Source of the DNA: Gordionus sp. m RMFG-2023
Lineage: Eukaryota > Nematomorpha > Gordioida > Chordodea > Parachordodidae
NCBI RefSeq assembly: GCF_954871325.1
Contig: NC_088776.1
Coordinates: 35,388,508 to 35,452,507 of the forward strand
DNA length: 64,000 nucleotides
Reading direction: 5' to 3'
The notes below the pieces were generated by a model. That model was not told the DNA's origin. It worked only from the letters and a program-made list of their open reading frames with translations, and ran no database searches. This document shows positions 49,901 to 61,900 of this stretch, piece after piece (the first letter of the stretch is position 1; the number at the start of each line of letters is the position of its first letter). The position numbers and the translations under genes are program-made.

Positions 49901-52900
49901 GATGACTTTGCAGTCTATTACATCTTTTAATTTTCTGCGAGAGATTAGCATGTAATCTATCTGTGTTTTCCTAGTACCACTTTCATATGTTATTAAATGA
50001 CTGTCTTTTTTCCTATAGTAGGTGTTGGTTAAGGCAAGGTAGAAGGCTTGCACAAATTTCAGTACGTGCTCTCCTTCATCATTTCTTTCTCCGTATCCAA
50101 AACCACCATGATGCCTTTTGTAGCTATCTCTTGCTTTCACCACATGCGCATTTAAGTCACCACCAATTATGACTAGGTCATCCTTAGGGATTTCCATTAC
50201 AGCTTCATCAAGGATAGCTCTAAAATCATCTTTCTCTTCTTCCTTGCAACCCGTTTGAGGAGCATATACTGAAAGGATGTGTAGTATTGATTGACCAATG
50301 CAGAGTTTTATCTTCATTAGTCTATCAGAGATCCTGTTGACTTCTACAACTGAGGAGGTTAGATCTTGACTGAGGATGATGCCGACACCGTTCCTATTGC
50401 TAACAAGTCCATTATAGTACAATTTATACCCATCTCCAATCATCAAAGTCTTCTGTCCTTTCCATTTCGTCTCTTGTATGCACACTATATCAACTTTTCT
50501 CTTGTTCAACATTGATGCCAATTCTCTCGTCTTACCTTTAAGCGTCCCAATATTCAAACTTGCCAGTCTTGTCTTCTTTGCTTTGACCTTTACTTTATTT
50601 TTCACAGGATGGAGGTCTACACCCTGCGCGTCGCATGGAGGGAACGCCCTAGCTTTCATATTCATATTTTCATTTGTGTCCTCCATTTTTGTTTATTGGA
50701 CAGGTATCCTTATAACCCGGCTGTCCAGGCCTGTCGGTGACCGGGGTGTCATCTCTAAGCTCCGAAATTCATCATACCATATGTCTTTACACATCAGTCA
50801 TCGAAGAAAAACTTGAAAGTTTTTATGGTTCTTACCATACTCGTGTTTCCAAGCCCCATTAGGCCACCCCGGCGATATTTAATTATGTTAAGTGTATAGG
50901 AAATAATCATGTTATCAAAATTGGTGCCAATACTGAATATGGCGATGGGAAGGTCTTGACATGATTTTGAGAAGTTTAAGGAGAATAATAAAAACCTCAT
51001 TTGGTTTTGATTGATTTATAGAAGACTAATAGTAACCAGAGAAGTTGTGTGGTGATATATGCAGTCAGATTTACATGGAAATTCCTTAATTTCGTTTCTG
51101 GATAAATGCTAAATACTAAAAGTTATGAATTCAGACTTGGTGTACTAATTTTACTTGCTAAGAATGAGAAAGATAGCTAGCATTGTTTTTATTTAAGATT
51201 GAAGGTGATAAGATATGGTATGCTTATTGGGGATTTAAGATGATAAAGGTAGCTTGGTAGAGGGCGAAGCTCTGGAGTTTATAAAGGCGATAGTAAGTAC
51301 GTCCAGATTTTTTGGATGGTTTAGAAAATTGGTCAATTAATAGAAAAGGGAAAACGTTTATGTAAAGCAAGTGGAACTGGTTAAAACAAAGATGGATTGA
51401 ATAAGCAATTATGAATTTCAAAAATTGGGCGATAGCTAGTATCATAAAAAAGAGGAAGTATATAAAATTATGATAGAAATAAAAACAACATTTATGAATT
51501 ATATCATTCGAATTAAAAAGATAAATATCGTAATGATACTAGAATGATTTATAGTAGGACTGCGCCGATTATAAAATGACTTGGTTATAAATGTGTTAGC
51601 ATTATATTTTGAAATTGGAACAAGATTAGCTGTTAATTTTCAATGCATAATCATATTGGGATGTTATTAAAACTTTAAAAGTTTTTCAAACAAAATATCT
51701 TAAGGTGGGATCAGTATCGGCAAATCAAATCATCCTATGTTTTGGACAATTTTTAGTCGATCCTATAGAACAAATTTTGGAATCAGTCGATTTTAGCCCC
51801 TTCCTATAATAATTTTGTATTATAACAAGTTTTGTTATATCAAGATTCCAACATGTGCATAAAAATGCCAATTCCAAGATAAACACTTTAATAACCAACT
51901 GGTGTATGTATCTAGATAAAATATTGCATAAATAAATGATTAATTTACCTTGGTATATACTGATTAGAACCCATATAAAAAACGTTTTATAACATAGAGT
52001 GCGACCCTATAAATAAATTTAAAAAAATATGTCAAAAGTTATTATGCATGTATAATTAAAATTATTATAAATATTAAAGGTGATCTTAAACAGGTTCGCG
52101 CTTTCAAAAATTGAGTGTGATGGTTCAGGATTCGTTTCGGTTTACTGATTTCTAATTTATGAGTAAATTACGAATTAAAGGTTTTAATTTTAAAAAAAAT
52201 AATAATTGAATTTTTATTTTAAAAATTTTTACCAACTATTAGTTCTTAGAAATAGGTTCAAATAAAAATTATAGTCATTTTAAACCATATAAGCGTCAAC
52301 TAATCCATAAAAACTATTTCCTATTTCTATGGGATCCCTTGTGTATATGTTCAAAAAAGCTATTGAAAATAAAGAATTTGATATCAATCTCAAATTATTT
52401 AGGATGGCGAATCTTAAAATCACATAGAAACTTTGACTAAATCCTTGTATAATTCGGGGTACATCATAGCAGTTTGAGGGGTGACATCACGATCCAGAAT
52501 AATTGAAAACACAGGAAACATTGTGTAGATGGTGGAATAGCTTTTCAAAAAAGTCAATATACATAAATAAATTTGATCTACTAAAATAAAATTATTTGCT
52601 TTTTATTATTTTATTTTTCTTAAACAAAAAAATTAATTTATAAAAAATCAATAAATATAGTTAAATAACTAGATTTTTGTGAATATCGAAGGTAAAATTT
52701 TAAAAAATAAATATATATTTAAATTTTTTTTAAATTCCGAAAATCGTATTGATAAAAAATCTTATGAGTAGAGAGAGTGTAATGTAAGAACATTAGGTAT
52801 TGTCTTCTTTTTTAAGCGTGAAATGAGTTGATGGGTTTAACGGGGAAGGAAGAAATATGATTCATCGCAACTCTTTGATTATTTAAGAGAGCTCGTTAAA

Positions 52901-55900
52901 AGATCAGGTCAGGATTTTTAATATACGCATCACCAATTAATATTGAATCACTTGTCATATGAATGAGGATTGAAATTACAGTGGGAGTTAATATTAGTAT
53001 AATAAAATAGTTCGTTGAAATAATTATATTTAGAATCTGTTGATATTATTAATTGTTTTAGGCCACATAGTGAACGCAACCAATTATAAATTTGTTTCAA
53101 AACAAATTCTCACATGGAACCATACAAAAGAAGGTTTAAAAAATTCGAAAAAAGAAAAAAAGGGTTTATACATTGCAATGGTATTATAAAATCCAGATCC
53201 CATATATTAAACCCGATAAAAGTTATCTCACTTTTCATGAGAGATTATTAATTCATAACATCACGAAAGATCACCTTTCGTTTAATATGGATGGGTAGGA
53301 AACATGCAAGAAAAAATGTTGGACTTGCCTAATAGAATCAAAAAGTGTGTAGAACTTGTGGTTTTTCTATGATATGAATGAACATATTAGGGATCAAAAT
53401 TTTAGGTTTAAATCATCACAAATTCGAGATTGAAATTAGCATAGGCTATAACCCGTTAAATTTAAGATGGTTAGAGACTGGGATTAGCTTAGATAATATT
53501 TTCAAAACAAGATAAATGAATGATAACCATAATTTCGTTAAGAATAAACACATTTTACATATGAATATGAAGATATAATATTAAATTTCAAAAACTAAGA
53601 AATTTAGAAGAGTGTTGAAAAATTTATGGCATAAAATAAATAAATTTATTACTAATTGATGTTCAAAAATCAGACATTGGCAGGAAAACCCTTATGAATT
53701 ATATAATCCTGATTTAAGAGGTAGTCTCGATAGAAAATTTTTTTATATTGTTATTTAATACTACTGTAAAGTAACTTCGATTAAAGTTCATTCGTTGCAT
53801 ATATAAATGGAAAATTATACAACATTCTCCTAAACATACGGAACATTGCTTTTATTAATTAAATAGTGAATAAGGGTAGAGGAGTTATTACCCAATCATT
53901 AGGTAACCTTGGTACAAAGCAACGGACGCAAAGAAAAAAATAGCCGAAAATACTGCTTGCATTGTAGATATAATAAGCCCTCTGTGGATTATAAATTGGC
54001 TCAGAGCTGCTGTTCTTTTGTAACTGTATCGCCCATGAACTAATATGAGTCTGGCTAAAATTATGTTACATATTAAAAGATATAAGTTAAATGAAGCGCC
54101 GGAGTTATTTATTAAAAGGTTAGGCAGTCATTATATTTATCTTACCCCTTCTATAACAGGTTATTTTTTGTATTCTTCTAAGATTGGGTATACTGCTCTT
54201 AAATCAATCTTTACATATTCTGAGAATATAATGATAATTTCGTAATGGCTACAGACACAAAGCTTCTTTGTTTTAATTTTTCTAATCCCCTACCTGTTAT
54301 TATTTTTCTCTCAACTCTGCTTTATTTTTTCCCTTAATTTCTCAACTTAGATCTACTTTTGTTTTGTTTTAACCTAAATGCGAGAACTGCGCAAGCGAAA
54401 AATCAGCTGCAAGGCTAGCTTGCTTTCCTTCCTTCCCAGCAATCCCTACCCCAACGTGAGCCGTTTGTATCATTCCAACATCGTTACCTATGGATAGGAA
54501 CATGGCGTGACAGAAAATGATATGAATGATTAATTTATTTATAAATCATAAGGGAAAAAATATACCTCCATCCCCAACAGCACAGGCCCTACATTTTTCG
54601 TTTCCGATAGATCCTTTAACCAATTTGGGCGTCTTTGAAGAGCCTCGGCCAAGTCTAGAGGCAGAATCAAAATAAGCTGGCAAGCGTAAAACGATTCGAG
54701 ACTTTTGAGTTGGCGAGGCGCGGCATATTACGACGCAATGGGCTTCTAAAGCCGCTTCCATGAACTCAGGTTCAAAATACCTAGTACAGATCTATTTTTT
54801 TTTTAAATAGGAAATTATTATGTCTGTATTGAGGCCCGTTATAAAGATGGAGCGGCTCCGGACCGCCAAAATCAAATTATTTTAGGGAGCGCCAAATTTT
54901 GTATACATAAAAGTATAAATATTAGATTGATTATGCTTACCTAACTCAGTAATTCGTTAAATTCTTTATATTTTACTAAAATATTTTCCATATAATATTA
55001 CTTAATTTACATTCTAGTGCTTATTCACGAATCTCACTTTAAAAATAACGAACCTAGTTCATTATTTTTAAAGCTTAGGTAAATTAAGGGATTTTAAAGG
55101 GCCCCTTAGATTTTATCCTCGGGCATGCAGTTTATAAATATAAATTCCCCTTTATGTAAATATTAAATTATATAATATTAAAATTTTTTAAATTATAAAT
55201 TACGTGTTGAGAATATTATCATAAATGAGCAAATTTTAAATATTAATGTTATTGCGATGAAATAATTTTTATCGATTCAATATTGCCATTTAAACAATGA
55301 TTTAATAAATTTTGCAGGGAAATAGATCTGATGTAATTTTTAAATAATGTTATTAATAAATTTGTCACAAGTTATTTCTTTCCAGAGCCTATTTTTAAAA
55401 ATTATTTATATTTTATTAATAAAGCTTCGTTGTTTTCATTTTTTTGCTCATTCTCTTGCTTTCCACAGATCTTCGCTAGTCTTCCTTTCTTGTTCTTCTC
55501 ATTTTACGCTATATTTCATCTTATTTTTTTTAATTTTTGGATTTGGATTTTTTGTATATAAACAATTGTTTATTATTTTTTAATATTGAATATGTTATGT
55601 GTATCGTGTTTTAGGTATAGCATGGAGTCATTTAGTATGATAAGCATTTTATTTGTGATAAATATTTTTTGATTTTTTTTTGAGCATTCATTCTTTTAAT
55701 TTTTATTTGTGATTAATATTTTTTTTGATTTTTTTGTGCGCATTCATTCTTTTAATATATTATAATAAAATTATTATATTTATTTCATAGTAGGTATATA
55801 TATAGAAAAAAAAAGGAAATAAAAAAAGTTGTCATTTTTTTCAGATTTTTTTATCGTCTTCCATTTTTTTAGAAATTAAATTTTTTGGTTTCGTTCAAAA

Positions 55901-58900
55901 GAGGAAATAATTATTCCTGTTGTTAAAAGAAAATTTGGAAAAAGAATTTTAGCATTTTTAGTCGAAAGAAAAAAAAATAAGACAAAGGAAAAGAAAGGAA
56001 AAAGAAAATAAAAATATATCAAGTAAAAAAAAAGTATACATTTATTCTAAAAAAAATTAATTAAAGTAGATAGGTAATAAGTTAATAAGTTAGAAAGAAT
56101 AGATGTGGGAAATAAGTTATAAAAAATAGATTTATCTGATTTTTATATTTGCCAACCATATCAATAATGAATCGGACCGATCGGAGTTGATTTTTACCAG
56201 ATCAATATTTTAGCCAAAATAATATTATGTAAGCCTGGAGATTTTGCTCATAAGTGGTAGAAAGGTTTGGACCTCCAGGCAAATCTCGAGGCTCACATAA
56301 TATTATTTTGGCCTTTTAATCGGGCTGTTTTTATAAATCGAAATCGGGCCATTTAATAACACTACCAATCAATTAGCTAGTTGGAAAATTCACATTTTAA
56401 ATTTCTCTTTGAAAAATTTTCAGAATTCACCATTTCCCAAAATTCAGAAAATCATCGAGATTGACAACTCCTCTTAAAGATGACCATAACTGGATGACCT
56501 CAGATCATATTATTAAGGTCTTAAATAAAAATGTATGTGAGATTCTAATTTTTTTTAACTTCTAAAACAGGTCCAGTCATGACTATAGGCGTATTATTGC
56601 ACTCTTTCATGGCTCGATAAGTGTTGAGTTCCCTATGCACCTTAAAATATGAAGGATTAAATCATAATTTATGGACATTTTTATGTTTGTAAACATGCTA
56701 AAATTTTTTGATTATTTTTTAAAAAAGTAAAATATAACAGTAATTGTGCACTAGTGATGTTAAAAGTTACTTTTGAAACATAACTAGTTACATTGGCAAA
56801 AACATAACTAGTTACAGTTACTAGTTACATTTTTACAAAAGTAACTAGTTATTAGTTACCGTTATTTTCAAAAGTAACTAGTTACTTACTTTATACATCA
56901 TTCATATGCGCATTATTTATTTATTGAATGCATTTATTTAATATAAAAAAAATTAGGATAAACAAAGTATAATCAGTTATTTAAAATAATATACAATTTA
57001 TTTATATAAAAAAATATCGCAAAATTGAATATTTACATCGAATATAAAAATATATATTTGCATTGAAAAAAAAACATTTATTTTTCATAAAAATTAGAAT
57101 CTAATAGATGTTTATTTGCTTTTAACAACAAATTAATTTCAAGGTTATTATCTAGGAGTCGTGCTCGTTTATCTCCAAAAATGAGCTTACCTAGACTGAA
57201 TAAGCGCTCTACGGGAGCACTTGATGTTAGAACAACATTATATTTAATAAAGAGTAATTTTAACTTTGGAAAATCGCTATATAAAGAAAAAGTGTTATTA
57301 GATTTGATAAAGTTTTCTATAAGTTCATTATCCAGAATATTTTGGCGCTTTAGGTCAAAAAATCCAACTACATCAAGTGATGTTGGTTATGAGCATGATT
57401 CATTCGTCTGGGATTCACTTTGAGGTATTAAGATATTTATTAAATTTAAAATTTCCTCCTTTTTTGCTTTATTCCTTTCTTTCCTAATCCAAGGCCAGTC
57501 AGTTTTAAATAAAGGGTGAAGAATTGCAGCAATGTTGTCATTATCATAAAGATTATTAAACCTATATATAACATGATGTTATTAATTTATGAATAATTAT
57601 TTGATTTTAGTTACCTTTTTTCAATACTAGCTAATATAGTATCCTTTAGAGGTTGACAATATTTTAATCCCTGCACATCTGCCATAGGTATTTGTGTTAT
57701 TGTTGGGAACAATCAGACATTTTCAAAATTTTAAATTAATAAATTTAATTTAAAAAATAAATTTAATTTAAAATTAATTTATCACAACATATTAAAAATA
57801 AAATTAATTATTTGAATATATCTATAAAAGTAACTAGTTACTTTTGGTAGTTACATTTCAAAAATTTTAACTAGTTACAGTTACTAGTTACAATTTTAAA
57901 AATATAACTAGTTACAGTTATTTTTTAGCCAAAATGTAACTAGTTACCTTAACATCACTATTGTGCACATTACCATTTTTTAAAAATAGAATGGGCATGA
58001 AACATAAGCGTGAGATATCCAGGATTTAAGTAAACGGAAGGGGGGGGGTGTAACTTTTTACGATGATTTTTTTGGCTGGTTTTAGGGCCCTTCTTTGAAA
58101 ACTTGTGGCCGGATTACATTTAAAAGATAATTTTGGAGTTTTCACTTATTAAAAAAAAATTTCAAAAAGTTAACTATCTATTTGTTTTGGAAAAATGATT
58201 TATAATGACATATTGTATCTATATTTAGGAAAGAGAGTGGGGGGTGGGTGGGGAGGGAGTTTTCACGAAAATATTTATTAGCGTAAAAATTATCTAATTA
58301 CCAAAACTGGAAAATTTGTTATGGGGAGAATCCCCCAATTTCATTACGCCATTGTGTGCATTTAAAATAATAATTTTTAATTTAGTCATAACTTGTTGCT
58401 CAAAATAATGTTTTGCTTAAATAGGAAATATTTTAGAAGCATTCAAAATAGATTTAAATATTTAAACCCATTCCCCCCCCCCCCCCAACTAGAGATGCCG
58501 CTATGAAAGGCAAACTAATATATTATTTTTAAAATATAAGATCATCAGTAAATTGACTTATACAAAATATAGAATAAATGTTATGTAAAAATCATGATAA
58601 ATTAATGGCCAATTTTAAAGGAAGCAAAATTTTTGCAAATCAAGATGTTTTGATATCGAAGGCTCATTTATCAAAAATTACCCTCTCTTTGATATCGATA
58701 ATGGATTCGGAACTATTTTGATGAATGTCCTGGAAAATGAAAAGTGATTGGTTCCTATGAACCAAATGGGAACTCTTGGCTATGCAAACAGCCGTTTCTA
58801 ATTTGTCACCTGTGAGCATCCATATCTGTTTTGGGATTTAAATATATTATAAATGGCAACTAGTTTGGGTATTAATATTATTTTTGACAATAACCTTATA

Positions 58901-61900
58901 TATTTTCATTTGAAAAAAAAAACAATTAAGGAAAAATATAATTTTTACTCAATAAATTAAAAATGTAACAAAATAAAAGTTTCCTAAATATCGTACAAAC
59001 AAAATTTAAAAAAAAACCTTATTATCAAATTAAAAAGATATAAATTCCCCCACAATTTAAAAAAAAAATAGACTATGTAAATAAAATCAAAGTATTTAAA
59101 AAAAAATATGTAAACAAGCTAAGAGAAAATTGATATAATTTTTTACTGTTGCATAATTTATTTATTTTTTTGAAAAATTAAAATATTTTTTCAAAACAGA
59201 ATTTAAATAAAAATATATGAATATTCACTCACATCACAGCAATAACTTGCAAATTGAATGAGGATTCTAAATAAGAGTTTGCTAAACATTTAAAAAAGGT
59301 GAAAATTATGCAACAATAAAAAATATCTATTTTTTTTTCGCTATTTATATATTTTCTTTTGCCATTTATTGAAGATTTCTTTCTTTCACGTATCGGTATT
59401 CTTATTTTTATATAAAATTATCGTTTATAGGGTGATAAATTTTTTGCCTTTTTTAAAGCTAGTCAACCAACCATAAAGTTTGTTGATTGATTTATTTAAC
59501 ACATTCAAAATGTAAGATTGAAAAATAACTAACAAACATTATCTTATTTATGTTGTCTTTTATTATTATGGCTAATATACTTTAATTCCAGCGTTTCTTA
59601 ACATTTCTAAAGCATGAGGAACACCATCTTGCAGCTTATCTTCCACTCCGGTAATGCCTAATACTTCAAGCCTTTTTAATAAAGATAAAAATTTTTTTAG
59701 TAGTTTTATAAATATATATAAACGAAATTTATACTGTAATCTGAATAATTAGACTATATTCTTAGAGTATATAACTCTAACCATTTTATATTTAAATTTA
59801 ATAACGTAATTCTCTTAAAAGTTATCCTGATTCTTAAATAACCTATACATCATGAAGATTCTTCTAAAATGCAAGCCGTGTCTTCAAATTAACATAAGGA
59901 TAGATGCAATATCCAATTCCTTAAGAATGTGAAGAAGATTAGGAGGGCTTATCACCCAATGTGTAATCAAGATGAGAATATATTGTCTCATCACGTGATC
60001 GGCCAACTAAATAATTTTTTCATTTTATCTTAAACATGGATTTAAATTTACCAATCAATAATCTTTCAAAACACATTATTTCAATGAGTGTACCTTCCGC
60101 CGGGTACGTTAAAGATTACATCATTATCATGGCGTCTGCTCTCTAAATCAGCTGATAACTGGTTGTATTCCTCTGTATTTAACGGCACTCGCCCTATTAC
60201 AAGAGTTCTCAGTCCTTCCCGAGCCAAGTTACCACTTTCTTCATCAATCCAATCAAAAGCTTTTAAATGATAAGGCATTATTTATGAAATATATATAAGT
60301 TGTTTTTCAATATAGATTTTGGAGTAAAATAGTTTTTTGCAAAAGATTTGAAAATAAAAGAAATCAGAGATCAATACTAAATCAATCAAAGATTGACTTC
60401 GAAAATGAAGGACGGTAAATATAATTAAGAAAATTTTAAAAGTTTTCATCATCATTTAACCTTATAAAAATTCAAAAAAGTGGTATCGTTGGAAAGAGAT
60501 CATGGAGTATTATGAATAAGCCGAAATTTATAGTATAAGCAGGATACGACCTAACAGCTGATCAAGTTTATAAAATTTTAATGTGAAAAATGGTTTTATG
60601 TTATAATTTATTTCTATCTTAAATTTATACCTAAATAAAATAAAATTGAATTAACTTTTCAGCAACCAACCACCGAATTGACAAGAACTAGCGAAATCGT
60701 TGAAATAAAGCAATCAATATAAAAAATATGCATACCATTCCCATTATAATTATCGACTCCATCGCTCCGCTTCCGCCTATGTTCTTCAGGATTCCAAGCT
60801 ATCTTATCACAGCCGAATCCTGACAATGTATTTTGGTTCCTGTTAAACGTATTTTTTATGTTTGAATCTAGCGACGCCGCCGCCAGCCCGGATATAACGC
60901 TATCGGCTCCTTTGAAGTAATAGGTTATAACATTGGTATTTTCTTGTTTGACCACTAACCCCATCATCTTACGTTCTGAAGTGAAAGGGATGAGTTTTAA
61001 AATTTTGAAGGATTCCACTCTACCTAGGGGAGTCATAATTTTGAGGCTATTGGTGTCTCTGTGTATTAGTCTGATGCCTACCTTGCGAGCCCATGTCACT
61101 AGGGCAACCTGATAGTAATTATTATAAAAAAACAAAAATTGAGTTGAAAATTATAAAAAAACGAACTTTATATGAACCTCGTCGGGACTAGAGGCCTGGT
61201 AAGTTATAAGCCCATCTTCACTACTGATACTGTTGATGCTGAAGCTATTATTTATATTTCCTCCGCCTGTTCCTCCATCGGTACTCCTAAAGATAACCGA
61301 ATTATTCAATCGATTCTCCGATATGAGTTGGGATGTCGAATCACACGTCGAATTTGATAAGACAGATTCGGTCAGACTGTCCCGATTGTTATTATTGTTG
61401 TTAATTACAGCATCTTGATATGTCATAGGACCGGTTTGTTTTGTAGACATTCTATGGTTGACTGAGGGCGTAGTAATGGTTTTATCGGTTTGGGCTTTAG
61501 CAATTCAAAAAGAATAGAAGAATGTTTTTGTTTTACTATAAAACACCATTAATTAAAATACAATTTACTGAGCACTTTCAAGTTTGAAATAATTTTTAAA
61601 GTTATTGAATAAACCAAATTATGTAAAAATGAGTGAGGTATAAAATTAACCCATTCACCAAGGTTACTAAAATAAATAGATCCGGTAAAAAAAAATATCT
61701 AAATAAAAGAGGTGAGCAAAATATCTTATTTCGGTTTATATAGACTGAACCGAGAGAGTGACGACAATAATTTTGATATCCTAAAAAATTCAGTTAAATA
61801 ACACATGAATGAATTTATAAATTATAACGTTTTTAGCATTTAACAACTAGGTTTTGGGATCCCAGAAATTTTAGAATATAGGAAATGTTTGCCGGTTATA

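Noticed and set aside
47964-50816. Several plus-strand frames of 60-119 codons
   Set aside because: They are all shadows opposite the intact LINE frame.
51224-51445. Candidate for the missing ATP9 exon (a [22 protein letters not shown] stretch)
   Set aside because: It has a slight resemblance to the expected segment, but no acceptor AG before it and no GT donor after CAAG.
57181-57423. Plus-strand 80-codon frame
   Set aside because: It is the antisense shadow of a hAT dimerisation domain encoded on the minus strand.
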